Shown: positions 1-7,210 of the stretch, piece by piece
Position numbering within the stretch: position 1 is the stretch's first letter
Layout: every line of letters starts with the position of its first letter
DNA from: an uncultured Pseudomonadota bacterium
Lineage (GTDB): Bacteria > Pseudomonadota > Gammaproteobacteria > Burkholderiales > Methylophilaceae
Assembly (NCBI GenBank): GCA_903854305.1
Contig: CAINWC010000004.1
Coordinates: 1 to 14,570, forward strand
Length of the DNA: 14,570 bases
Direction: 5' to 3'
Translations under genes and position numbers: made by a program
The notes under the pieces: model-generated
What the model saw: only the letters and a program-made list of their open reading frames with translations
What the model was told of the DNA's origin: nothing
The model's database searches: none

Positions 1-122
1 GTGTTAAATACCACTTCACCAACGGTCTGACTTGAAGTGGCGTGACCAGAAGCTCCAATGGATGTACCACGAAACACAGTTCCATCTGCAAGTACGAGTA
101 TGGCGGGCAGGTTTTGTGACAC
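1..122 (-). CDS. carA: Carbamoyl-phosphate synthase small subunit, N-terminal part
   Basis: Only the first 40 codons are present; the gene runs off the left edge. CarA is the glutamine amidotransferase subunit that supplies ammonia to CarB for carbamoyl phosphate, feeding arginine and pyrimidine synthesis in the cytoplasm. The translation starts VSQNLPAILVLADGTVFRG and continues to a TVGEVVFNT segment, both typical of the CarA N-terminal domain (PALLxLEDGTxFxG, then GExVFNT). The start is a GTG at 122-120, supported by an AAGGAG ribosome binding site at 133-128 with a 5-base spacing. The stretch between the two motifs (SIGASGHATSSQ) looks a few residues longer than I remember for the family. 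The catalytic amidotransferase domain is outside the window. It follows dapB and a membrane-protein gene on the same strand; dapB-carA linkage is common in proteobacteria. Confidence 0.9.
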   Translation of the reverse strand, partial: MSQNLPAILVLADGTVFRGTSIGASGHATSSQTVGEVVFN

Positions 123-195
123 GGTAACTCCTTGTTTTACAGCGTTAATTAATTTTTTGCTCTTAGGCCATTCATGAACGGATGGCAGATACGCA

Positions 196-227
196 AAACG
201 GGATGAGTTTTTATACTCTTCCCGTTT
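196..227 (-). terminator. Hairpin in the carA leader: terminator or attenuator candidate
   Basis: Inverted repeat AAACGGGATGAGT (196-208) and ACTCTTCCCGTTT (215-227), with a 6-base loop and one T-T mismatch in a 13-position stem. Read on the minus strand it ends in a short TTTT, so it could terminate transcripts leaving the upstream membrane-protein gene. It also begins only about 7 bases after the predicted carA transcription start, so it could be an attenuator or a 5' stabilising hairpin in the leader. The short T tract makes strong termination uncertain. Confidence 0.5.
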
Positions 228-239
228 CAGAATTAACGA

Positions 240-268
240 ATTATAGCGAAATTAAAGCGAGTAATCAA
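240..268 (-). promoter_or_regulatory. Predicted sigma-70 promoter of carA
   Basis: On the minus strand a -35 TTGATT (268-263), a 17-base spacer and a perfect -10 TATAAT (245-240) lie just after the stop codon of the upstream membrane-protein gene. A start at the adenines at 234-233 would give a carA leader of about 112 bases. This suggests carA can be transcribed independently of bamE-dapB. Seen in sequence; activity is inferred. Confidence 0.65.
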
Positions 269-275
269 TATCAAG

Positions 276-884
276 TTACACTTGCATCATCTGCTTATCA
301 TGCATTTTTGCTAATAAAAGTTGAGCTGCGATCGACCCAATCAAGGCGGTAAACATATCCCATTGCGTATCCCAAACATCGCCTTGAGTCCCTAAAAAAG
401 CGTCTGCAGCTCCACCTTCATACACGGCTGTCCACCACTCTATAAACTCATAGATTGCACTAATGCTTAAACAAATAGCGCAAGTAATAAAAAATAGCCA
501 ACGACCTTGTACTAATGGTGACTTTCTAAGCAAAACTTCACGTGCAATAATTGCTGGAACAAAGCCTTGTGCAAAATGCCCGACTCTATCGTAATAGTTA
601 CGCGATAAATCGAATGTGTCACGCAACCAATTAAATAGTGGCACCTCGGCATAAGTATAATGCCCGCCAATCAATAGTATAATCGCATGCAAAAGCATCA
701 GCACGTAAGCCAGCAGTGTGAATTCGTAATGCTTGTGTGTGAAAAACAAGATGGGTAATGCCATGAGTATGGGCGCAATCTCTAGCCACCATGTAAAACG
801 CTGCAAAGGCGCGATGGCTGACCATATAAACGAAAGGCCAAGTAGCGTGAGCAGCAATATAAAAAAGCGGCTTTTAGCTTGCAT
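276..884 (-). CDS. DUF2238 / YjdF-family inner membrane protein
   Basis: A 202-residue integral membrane protein, close in length to E. coli YjdF (about 209). Hydrophobic segments lie near residues 7-24, 34-49, 56-75, 102-116, 129-147 and 177-194, giving roughly six membrane spans. Motifs I associate with the DUF2238 family are RNYYDRVGHFAQGF (95-108), a YEFIEWW segment (145-151) and GTQGDVWDTQWDM (165-177). They place conserved Arg, Tyr, Asp, His and Glu residues at or next to the membrane, which hints at a catalytic or binding role, but the family has no established function. The ATG at 884 is preceded by GGAG about 10 bases upstream. It sits 32 bases after dapB and before carA, so it is probably co-transcribed with bamE-dapB. 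Family assignment is fairly secure; function is unknown. Confidence 0.8.
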   Translation of the reverse strand: MQAKSRFFILLLTLLGLSFIWSAIAPLQRFTWWLEIAPILMALPILFFTHKHYEFTLLAYVLMLLHAIILLIGGHYTYAEVPLFNWLRDTFDLSRNYYDRVGHFAQGFVPAIIAREVLLRKSPLVQGRWLFFITCAICLSISAIYEFIEWWTAVYEGGAADAFLGTQGDVWDTQWDMFTALIGSIAAQLLLAKMHDKQMMQV

Positions 885-916
885 TCTTAAACCACTCCAA
901 AAGTTAGCGCTGAATA

Positions 917-1726
917 TTAACGCAAGTTTAATACATCTTGCATATCGAACAAACCAGTGCTTTTACCACTCAAAAACTTAGCTGCCCGTAATGCGCCCAA
1001 AGCAAACGTGGCGCGACTACTGGCTTTATGCGTTAGCTCTACACGTTCGCCTATACCTGCGAATAAAACAGTATGATCACCCACCACATCGCCACCACGC
1101 ACAGTAGCAAAACCAATAGTGCTTGGGTCACGTTCACCCGTCACGCCTTCGCGGCCATAGATAGCACACTCTTCCAAGTTACGACCCAGCGCGCTTGCTG
1201 CCGCTTCACCTAAACGTAATGCTGTGCCAGAAGGTGCATCTACTTTGTGACGATGATGCGCTTCGATAATCTCGATGTCATAACCTTCATTAAGCACTTT
1301 GGCGGCAGATTGAACCAGATTAATCAGCAAAGTCACGCCTACACTCATGTTGGGCGCGAAAACAATCGCGATGTTTTTGGAGGCGGCTTCAATCGCAAGC
1401 TTTTGTTCAGAAGAAAAACCAGTCGTGCCAATAATCATTTTTACCTGATGCTTTTGGCAAGCGTCTAGATACAACATGCTGGCTTCAGGACGTGTGAAAT
1501 CCACTAACACATCTGCATTTTTTAAGGCATCATCAATGTTATCAGTCATGCTTACACCAGAGACTTGACCAAGCTGCTCGCCTGCATCCCGACCTAATTG
1601 CGGGCTACCAACTCTATCTAATGCGCCATGCAACACTAAATCATTATCTGCAAATACACACTCTAACAACACGTGACCCATGCGACCTGAACAGCCTGCG
1701 ATTACCACTTTTAACGGATTTGCCAT
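917..1726 (-). CDS. dapB: 4-hydroxy-tetrahydrodipicolinate reductase
   Basis: Cytoplasmic enzyme of lysine and meso-diaminopimelate synthesis; it uses NAD(P)H to reduce the DapA product to tetrahydrodipicolinate. With the start used here it has 269 residues, matching the family. The Rossmann nucleotide-binding loop GCSGRMG is at residues 11-17, GTTG at 100-103, the APNMSVG segment at 124-130, and the signature [15 protein letters not shown] around 155-169, with the active-site His pair and Lys161. I chose the ATG at 1726. A longer frame reaches a TTG at 1747 but only adds seven residues before the usual N-terminus, and an AGG lies 12 bases before the ATG. It follows bamE by about 55 bases and precedes the membrane-protein gene by 32, so a shared transcript is likely. 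Confidence 0.95.
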   Translation of the reverse strand: MANPLKVVIAGCSGRMGHVLLECVFADNDLVLHGALDRVGSPQLGRDAGEQLGQVSGVSMTDNIDDALKNADVLVDFTRPEASMLYLDACQKHQVKMIIGTTGFSSEQKLAIEAASKNIAIVFAPNMSVGVTLLINLVQSAAKVLNEGYDIEIIEAHHRHKVDAPSGTALRLGEAAASALGRNLEECAIYGREGVTGERDPSTIGFATVRGGDVVGDHTVLFAGIGERVELTHKASSRATFALGALRAAKFLSGKSTGLFDMQDVLNLR

Positions 1727-1781
1727 TACTTTAAGACCTATATTCAATATTTACTTGCTTTACTTAATTAAGTAAACAACT

Positions 1782-2735
1782 TTAAAAACCAATTTTTTCC
1801 AACATTTTATCAAAAAAACTTGGCGCGCTATCTGCTGGTAAATCTTTGGGCTTAGGCGCTGTTTTATTGCCTGCACGCGGCATTGCCACTGGCGGTGCTA
1901 CAGGCGCCAACCCCTCAGACGCAAGCATTAATGTTCGGTCAAACTTCATTCCAGATGAGGAGTCGTAAGGCGGTGGCGTTAATGGTAGTGAGTCTGCTTT
2001 GGCTTCTGCAACTTCAGGAGTTTGAATTTCAGGTGCTCGCACTACAGCTGCTTCAACAGCGGTGGCGTTAACTTCAGGAGCCGCAGCCACAGGCGCTGTA
2101 GCCGTTTCGTCTAAAGCTGCGGGCGCATTTACTAATGGAGCGACTTCAATTGGCACCACCAACATAGATTGTTGCTCAACTGGCACCACCCTTTCCTTTT
2201 CTGCAGCTAAATTTTCCTTAGCGATGCTAACGGCTTTTTTTTTATCTTCATCAGCCTCTAACTTCGCTTTTGCATCTGCAGCATCTTTAGCGAGTTGAGC
2301 TTCGTCTTTTTCCCAGAATTTAAGCTTACTGATTAAGCTTTTTTCTTCTGGTTTTGCACCTGCGTTAATCACTCGTGTTCCGATATTCTCATCAGCAGAA
2401 GATTTATCACCGCCAGAAGGAATCACATCACCACGTACTGTTTTTAACAAATCGTTTTCAAAATCTAAAATCACGCGGCGTTGCTCCGTGATTTTGCCGC
2501 TTTCGCGCATTTGATAGACATAATCCCAGCGATTACCGTGAAAACTATCTTGAATAAGCGGTGTGCCCATAATAAAACGTACTTGCGATTTAGTCATACC
2601 AGGAAGCAATTGCAATAACATTTTAGAAGTGACCACATTACCTTGTTGCACATCAAGCTTATAAGGCTTAACCGTAGGCAAAGCAGTACCGCAAGACGCG
2701 CATAAAACAGCTAATAAAAGAAGGAAATAACGCAT
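1782..2735 (-). CDS. bamE: Outer membrane assembly lipoprotein BamE, long C-terminal extension
   Basis: BamE is a periplasmic-side lipoprotein of the BAM complex that inserts beta-barrel proteins into the outer membrane. A short hydrophobic signal (residues 3-13) leads to a candidate lipidated Cys15. The lipobox is irregular, because the -3 position is Cys12 rather than Leu. Residues about 28-105 form the SmpA/OmlA domain: LLPGMTKSQVRFIMGTPLI, then DSFHGNRWDYVYQ, then RRVILDFENDLL. The classic protein ends there, at about 110 residues. Here about 200 more follow: a charged, likely helical Lys/Glu/Ala/Asp stretch (143-185), a Pro/Ala/Val-rich low-complexity stretch (186-305), and a short amphipathic end SFFDKMLEKIGF. 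bamE is divergent from fur, as in other betaproteobacteria, and leads the run to dapB. The domain call is secure; the tail's role is unknown. Confidence 0.88.
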   Translation of the reverse strand: MRYFLLLLAVLCASCGTALPTVKPYKLDVQQGNVVTSKMLLQLLPGMTKSQVRFIMGTPLIQDSFHGNRWDYVYQMRESGKITEQRRVILDFENDLLKTVRGDVIPSGGDKSSADENIGTRVINAGAKPEEKSLISKLKFWEKDEAQLAKDAADAKAKLEADEDKKKAVSIAKENLAAEKERVVPVEQQSMLVVPIEVAPLVNAPAALDETATAPVAAAPEVNATAVEAAVVRAPEIQTPEVAEAKADSLPLTPPPYDSSSGMKFDRTLMLASEGLAPVAPPVAMPRAGNKTAPKPKDLPADSAPSFFDKMLEKIGF

Positions 2736-2762
2736 ATTATGACTTTAATTTGAATTAGCGTT

Positions 2763-2771
2763 AATATAACA
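2763..2771 (-). promoter_or_regulatory. Predicted extended -10 promoter element of bamE
   Basis: On the minus strand TGT followed by TATATT (2771-2763) gives an extended -10 (TGnTATAAT-like), about 28 bases before the bamE ATG. No good -35 hexamer is visible, which is tolerated by extended -10 promoters. It lies in the 102-base divergent gap with fur. I found no convincing 19-bp Fur box there. Confidence 0.4.
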
Positions 2772-2837
2772 CGTACACCGCCAACCAAAAACACTGTCAT
2801 TGTTTATTGTGGCAAACAACTATATTAAGAGCAAACC

Positions 2838-3263
2838 ATGATGCACGATCAAAAAGACTTAAAAAATGCAGGCCTTAAAGCCACACTGCCTAGATTGAAA
2901 GTATTAAGCTTGTTTGAAAACAGCAAAGAACGCCATTTATCAGCCGAAGACATTTATAAAGTCATGCTGAATTCAGGTGAAGACGTAGGCTTAGCCACGG
3001 TTTACCGTGTACTCACACAGTTCGAGCAAGCCGGCTTGCTGATACGACATCATTTTGAAAGTGGCAAAGCGGTATTTGAGCTTGATAGCGGCGGCCATCA
3101 CGACCATATCGTCTGCGTAAAATGCGGCCGCGTTGAAGAATTTTACGATGCTGAAATTGAAAAAAGACAAGAAAAAGCTGCAGAATCATTGGGCTTTAAA
3201 ATGCAAGACCATTCATTAACGATTTATGGCGTGTGCAAAGACCAGCCTTGCAATAAAGGCTAA
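2838..3263 (+). CDS. fur: Ferric uptake regulator Fur
   Basis: Cytoplasmic metal-dependent repressor; with Fe2+ it binds Fur boxes and controls iron uptake and storage genes. It has 141 residues against about 148 in E. coli. The N-terminal winged helix spans roughly residues 8-85, including GLKATLPRLKVL and the recognition helix region DVGLATVYRVLTQFEQAGLL. The metal and dimerisation half carries HHDH (87-90), CVKCG with Cys93 and Cys96, and a second Cys pair near the end (Cys133, Cys138), consistent with a structural zinc site. The start could be ATG 2838 or ATG 2841; AAGAG at 2827-2831 is a plausible ribosome binding site for either. fur stands alone on the plus strand, divergent from bamE and convergent with recN. 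Confidence 0.95.
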   Translation: MMHDQKDLKNAGLKATLPRLKVLSLFENSKERHLSAEDIYKVMLNSGEDVGLATVYRVLTQFEQAGLLIRHHFESGKAVFELDSGGHHDHIVCVKCGRVEEFYDAEIEKRQEKAAESLGFKMQDHSLTIYGVCKDQPCNKG

Positions 3264-3314
3264 GAAATAAAGCGTAAGTCATGAATCTTTAACCCCTTTC
3301 AAAAGGTTGAAGCG

Positions 3315-5009
3315 CTAAGCCTTAACTAACATCTCTTTCGCATGTTGCCGCGTGGTTTCTGTAATCTCAATACCACCCAACATGCGGGCGATTTCTTCTA
3401 CACGCTCGGCTTGATTTAACACGGCGATGGTGCTGAGCGTTTGCTCGTTGACCAAGGATTTACTGACACGTAAATGATGTACGCCCAACGCGGCTACTTG
3501 TGGCAAGTGCGTGATGACTAACACTTGGCGCTGACCGGCTTTACCCACAGTGGATGATTCACCTAATTGCTTTAATAACTGCCCGACTACCTCAGCCACG
3601 CCACCGCCGATACCTACATCTACCTCATCGAATATCATGGTGGGAATACTTTCTTTTTGCGCGGTGACGACTCGTATGGCTAAACTGATCCGTGACAACT
3701 CACCGCCGGACGCGGCTTTGGCGAGCGGTCTTGCGGCTACGCCTGCATGGCCTGCCACTAAAAACTCAACTTGCTCTAGGCCGTTTGCATTAGGTGCTGA
3801 CTTATCTTTTTCTGGCTGAGTCAGCGCAACTTCAAACTTACCGCCGCTTAATGATAAACGCTGCATTTCTGCACTGATTTGCGTGCTTAACTTAGCGGCA
3901 GCCTGTTGGCGGCCTTCACTTAATTTTGTGGCTAATTCTATGTATGCCGACAAGGCTTGCGCTTCTTGCTTGGCCAGTTCGCCATCGTTAGCAAATAAGA
4001 CTAACTCAGCCATGCGCGCTTGAGATTTAGTGAATAGTTCGCCCAGCTCTTCTGGCTGAACGCGATATTTACGTGAAGTATTATGTATATTTTGAATTCT
4101 GGTATCCAGCTCTGCAAGCCGCGCTGGGTCTAGGTCTGCTCGCTGCAGATAGCGATTTAAAAATCGATCGGTTTCTTCCAGCTGAATCATGGCGGAATCT
4201 AGTGTTTCAACCGCCTCGGCGATAGAGGCGTCATATTCGCGCAAGTGTTGTAACTTGTGTTGCACTTGCGAAAGCAAGCGTATGGCTGACAATTCACCTT
4301 CGCTCAGTAATTCTCTACATTCCTCGCCGCCCGTAATTAAGCCAGCACCGTTTGATAAACGTAAATGCTCTTGCTGCAACTCATCCCACTCACTAGCCGT
4401 GATAGAAAGCTGTGCTAACTCGCGTGTTTTGTCACGTAAATCAGCAAGTTCATCAGCATATTGGCTGGCATTTTTTTCAGCCTCTACACGTTGCTGATTA
4501 AGTTTATGCCAAGTTTTGAAGTGCGCCGACACTTGCGATGCCAACGTAGAGAGTTCGCCAAAATTATCTAATACCATGCGCTGAGTGGCTGGTTTTAATA
4601 GCGAGTGATGCGCATTCTGGCTGTAAATATCCACCAATAATTCGCCTAATTCTTTTAGTTGCGAAACAGTAACGATTGCACCATTAATATAAGCACGTGA
4701 GCGACCATCGGCAAACATCACGCGACGTAACACCAACTCTTGCCCATCGCTTTCCAACTCGGCATCTACTAGCCATTCAACGGCTTGCTGGTTATCGGCG
4801 ATGCTGAAAATAGCGCTAATTTCAGCTTTATCGCAACCTGCACGCGTGACACCACCTTCACCGCGTGCGCCCAATGCTAGCGATAGCGCATCAATCAAAA
4901 TAGATTTACCCGCACCAGTTTCACCCGTTAACACGGTGAAGCCAGAGTCAAACTCTAAATCGAGCTGATTGACGATAACAAAATCGCGAATGGAGAGGCT
5001 GTGTAACAT
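3315..5009 (-). CDS. recN: DNA repair protein RecN
   Basis: SMC-like ATPase that acts early in recombinational repair of double-strand breaks. It has 564 residues, close to the usual 550-560. The Walker A motif GETGAGKS is at residues 29-36. The ABC signature ASGGELSRISLA is around 433-444, Walker B with the catalytic Glu (MIFDEVDVGIGGG) is at 458-470, and the switch His is in THLPQ (His501). The middle, about 155-380, is rich in Gln, Glu, Leu and Ala, as expected for the coiled-coil arms. The ATG at 5009 begins MLHSLSIRDFVIV, the usual RecN opening; no clear Shine-Dalgarno sequence precedes it. It lies 55 bases after nadK on the same strand, so nadK-recN is a likely operon. Regulation by LexA cannot be shown; I see no clear SOS box in that gap. 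Confidence 0.95.
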   Translation of the reverse strand: MLHSLSIRDFVIVNQLDLEFDSGFTVLTGETGAGKSILIDALSLALGARGEGGVTRAGCDKAEISAIFSIADNQQAVEWLVDAELESDGQELVLRRVMFADGRSRAYINGAIVTVSQLKELGELLVDIYSQNAHHSLLKPATQRMVLDNFGELSTLASQVSAHFKTWHKLNQQRVEAEKNASQYADELADLRDKTRELAQLSITASEWDELQQEHLRLSNGAGLITGGEECRELLSEGELSAIRLLSQVQHKLQHLREYDASIAEAVETLDSAMIQLEETDRFLNRYLQRADLDPARLAELDTRIQNIHNTSRKYRVQPEELGELFTKSQARMAELVLFANDGELAKQEAQALSAYIELATKLSEGRQQAAAKLSTQISAEMQRLSLSGGKFEVALTQPEKDKSAPNANGLEQVEFLVAGHAGVAARPLAKAASGGELSRISLAIRVVTAQKESIPTMIFDEVDVGIGGGVAEVVGQLLKQLGESSTVGKAGQRQVLVITHLPQVAALGVHHLRVSKSLVNEQTLSTIAVLNQAERVEEIARMLGGIEITETTRQHAKEMLVKA

Positions 5010-5064
5010 AGGTTTTAACTAAACTTAAAATTTAACATCATAAAATTCAATGTGATAGCCAACA

Positions 5065-5934
5065 TTAACCCCAATTAAGTTTGTTACGTAACATATCAAA
5101 ATAACAATAATCACTAGGATGCAGCAATGAAATAGTTTTTGCAGCACGTTTTACCAAAATGGTATCGCCTACTTCTAAAGTGACTTGAAATTGGCCATCA
5201 AAACTGATTTGTGCTTCATCAAACTGCACTAGATTCACCTCGATTTTACTGGCGCTATTCACGGCAATCGGTCGGTTGCTTAAAGTGTGCGGGCAAATCG
5301 GCACGAGTGTAATCGCCTCTAAATTAGGGTGTAATATTGGCCCGCCGGCAGAAAGTGCATACGCTGTAGTGCCCGTTGGGGTGCTTAAGATAAGCCCGTC
5401 ACTGCGTTGTTTATGTACGAACATTGAATCAATCGTCACTTCTAATTCGATTAAACGCAGGCCGCTTTTAATCACCACATCATTCAGTGCGTAATTAGAA
5501 TGGTGTACTTTGCCTTGCCTGATGACATCGGTTGCCAGCAACATACGTGGTTCTTTTATAAACTCACCCGCGAGAATTCGATCAACACCAACCAACATAT
5601 CTTCAGCACGTAAATCTGTTAAAAAACCAAAACGCCCCCGATTAATACCAACCAGCGGCACATCTGCATCTATCAAGCTGCGCGCAACGCTTAACATCGT
5701 ACCGTCTCCGCCCATCACAATGGCCAAGTCAGCCGTATTGCCAATCTCAGCAAGTGAAACTATTTTAAATTCAGTGAGTTGCGCATGCGTTGCGGTTTGT
5801 TCTTCGATACATACTTCTATATTTTTTGATTGCAGATGCTGCGCCAAAACCACTAAGTCTGCTCGCATATGCTGCAACGCAACAGGGTTCATATACTTGC
5901 CAATAATGGCGATAGATTTGAAGGATTTTTGCAT
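5065..5934 (-). CDS. nadK: NAD kinase
   Basis: Phosphorylates NAD+ to NADP+ with ATP in the cytoplasm, the only known route to NADP. It has 289 residues against 292 in E. coli. The GGDGT motif is at residues 75-79, with the catalytic Asp in it. NRGRFGFLTDL is at 98-108, the ALND segment at 149-152, and the long signature starting DGLILSTPTGTTAYA at 179. All family motifs are intact. The ATG at 5934 fits the normal N-terminus (KSIAIIGKY), but no Shine-Dalgarno sequence is visible upstream. A -10-like TTTAAT ends only 6 bases before the ATG, so a leaderless transcript is possible. It is divergent from hrcA and leads into recN, an arrangement common in betaproteobacteria. Confidence 0.95.
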   Translation of the reverse strand: MQKSFKSIAIIGKYMNPVALQHMRADLVVLAQHLQSKNIEVCIEEQTATHAQLTEFKIVSLAEIGNTADLAIVMGGDGTMLSVARSLIDADVPLVGINRGRFGFLTDLRAEDMLVGVDRILAGEFIKEPRMLLATDVIRQGKVHHSNYALNDVVIKSGLRLIELEVTIDSMFVHKQRSDGLILSTPTGTTAYALSAGGPILHPNLEAITLVPICPHTLSNRPIAVNSASKIEVNLVQFDEAQISFDGQFQVTLEVGDTILVKRAAKTISLLHPSDYCYFDMLRNKLNWG

Positions 5935-5940
5935 GTCGAA

Positions 5941-5968
5941 ATTAAATCACAGTTGTGGATTGATACAA
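5941..5968 (-). promoter_or_regulatory. Weak candidate promoter of nadK (possibly leaderless)
   Basis: On the minus strand TTGTAT, 16 bases, then TTTAAT, whose last base is 6 bases before the nadK ATG. The -10 matches consensus at 5 of 6 positions but the -35 only at 3. If it is used, transcription would begin at or next to the A of the ATG. This is tentative. Confidence 0.25.
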
Positions 5969-6007
5969 AGAAAAACAGCATCGTAAAAACAGTAAAACAC
6001 AAAATAA

Positions 6008-6034
6008 CTAAATTTATGCCATTTAGCGACTAAA
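6008..6034. repeat. Short inverted repeat cluster in the nadK-hrcA divergent gap
   Basis: CTAAAT (6008-6013), seven bases, ATTTAG (6021-6026), then CGA and CTAAA (6030-6034). The middle arm can pair with either flank. The position between divergent genes would suit an operator, but the arms are short and AT-rich, so chance is possible. It is not a CIRCE element (TTAGCACTC-N9-GAGTGCTAA), which is absent here. Confidence 0.25.
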
Positions 6035-6117
6035 CTTACCAAGCTTTGGACGATTTGAGGCAAAATACTTACCTTATTAATTTACTTTTTAATGATACAA
6101 GTTGGATTGATTCATCA

Positions 6118-7134
6118 GTGGATAAGCGCGCGCAAATATTACTCAAAACTTTAGTTGAACATTACATTAGTGATGGCCAACCGATAGGCTCACGCACGCT
6201 GTTGCAGCATTCTGGTTTAGATGTGAGCGCTGCGACCATTCGCAATGTAATGAGCGATTTAGAACGTTTGGGCTTTATCGCTAGCCCTCATACTTCTGCA
6301 GGGCGAATTCCTACACAAAAGGGTTATCGTTTATTTGTTGATTCTTTATTAACGGTGCAACCGTTGAATACACAGGCGATTCAGCAATTAAAAAGTGGTT
6401 TATCTTCACCCAACCCCAGCGAGTTGATTGCTAGTGCGGCGGATATGCTTTCTCAGTTAACGCAATTTGCCGGCTTAGTGATGATTCCTAAACGCAAACG
6501 CCTTGCTTTTAAGCATTTAGAGTTCTTACCGCTATCTGATACAAGAGTGTTAGTGATTATCGTCACAAGCGATGGCAATGTGCAAAACCGTATCATCATG
6601 GCCGAAAAACCTTATTCGCCGAGCGAGCTTACTCAAGCCAGCAATTATTTTAATGCCAACTTCTCAGGTCAAACGTTTGAAGAAGTACAACAAAAATTGC
6701 ATTTAGAACTCAAACAAATGCAAACCGACATGAACCGCCTAATGTCAGCGGCGCTAGAAGCCAGCAGTAAAGCGGTAGATAACGATAAAGACAGTGTTGT
6801 GATTGCTGGCGAGCGTAACTTGCTGCAAGTGGACGAACTATCGACCAACGTGACCAGCTTGCGTAAACTATTTGAGATTTTTGAGCGCCGTACTTCATTG
6901 ATGCAATTGCTGGATAACAGCCAGCGCGCTGAAGGCATTCAGATATTCATTGGTGGCGAGAGTGGGTACTTACCATTAGACGAATGTAGCATGATTACAG
7001 CGCCTTATGAAGCTGACGGACAAGTGGTCGGTACGTTGGGCGTGATTGGCCCGACGAGGATGGCTTACGAGCGTGTGATTCCAATTGTCGACATCACCGC
7101 GAAACTTTTATCAAATGCGCTATCTAACCACTAG
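6118..7134 (+). CDS. hrcA: Heat-inducible transcription repressor HrcA
   Basis: Represses heat-shock chaperone genes (groE, dnaK operons) by binding CIRCE operators; its folding depends on GroEL. From the start chosen here it has 338 residues, the usual length. The N-terminal winged helix is clear: RAQILLKTLVEHYISDGQPIGSRTL in two adjoining parts, then SAATIRNVMSDLERLGF and SPHTSAGRIPT. The rest is the GAF-like ligand and dimerisation region, ending with GESGYLPLDECSMI and the VGTLGVIGPTRM segment. No in-frame ATG exists near the N-terminus. I chose GTG 6118 because VDKRAQILL matches where homologues begin (xxxRxQxLL). In-frame TTG codons at 6046 and 6055 would add 24 or 21 unfamiliar residues. 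A GGA sits 11 bases before the GTG. Gene identity is firm; the start is not. Confidence 0.9.
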   Translation: MDKRAQILLKTLVEHYISDGQPIGSRTLLQHSGLDVSAATIRNVMSDLERLGFIASPHTSAGRIPTQKGYRLFVDSLLTVQPLNTQAIQQLKSGLSSPNPSELIASAADMLSQLTQFAGLVMIPKRKRLAFKHLEFLPLSDTRVLVIIVTSDGNVQNRIIMAEKPYSPSELTQASNYFNANFSGQTFEEVQQKLHLELKQMQTDMNRLMSAALEASSKAVDNDKDSVVIAGERNLLQVDELSTNVTSLRKLFEIFERRTSLMQLLDNSQRAEGIQIFIGGESGYLPLDECSMITAPYEADGQVVGTLGVIGPTRMAYERVIPIVDITAKLLSNALSNH

Positions 7135-7210
7135 TGATTCAATTACCGACTGTGTAGCATAGCAAACCATTCAAACTCAGTAACTCAAACAAAAGAACGT
7201 ATAAAAAACT

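Noticed and set aside
917..1747. Longer dapB starting at TTG 1747
   Set aside because: It adds seven residues ahead of the normal N-terminus; ATG 1726 fits the family.
1883..2298. Two plus-strand open frames opposite the BamE tail
   Set aside because: They mirror the low-complexity Ala/Pro-rich codons of bamE, and their proteins resemble no family.
2800..2826. TTGTTT and TATATT before fur as a promoter
   Set aside because: The spacer is only 15 bases and the transcript would start past the apparent ribosome binding site, so it is not convincing.
3286..3312. Possible hairpin between fur and recN (AACCCCTTTC...AAAGGTT)
   Set aside because: The stem needs G-U pairs or a mismatch and has no T tract in either direction, so I do not call it a terminator.
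6055..6083. TTGAGG-17-TAATTT before hrcA as a promoter
   Set aside because: The -10 hexamer matches consensus at only 3 of 6 positions in an AT-rich stretch; chance is likely.
6046..7134. Longer HrcA starting at TTG 6046
   Set aside because: The extra 24 residues do not resemble HrcA, whose conserved part begins next to GTG 6118; kept only as an alternative.
7200..7205. TATAAA just before the hemH ATG as a -10 box
   Set aside because: No -35 at a workable distance, and transcription would begin inside the gene.
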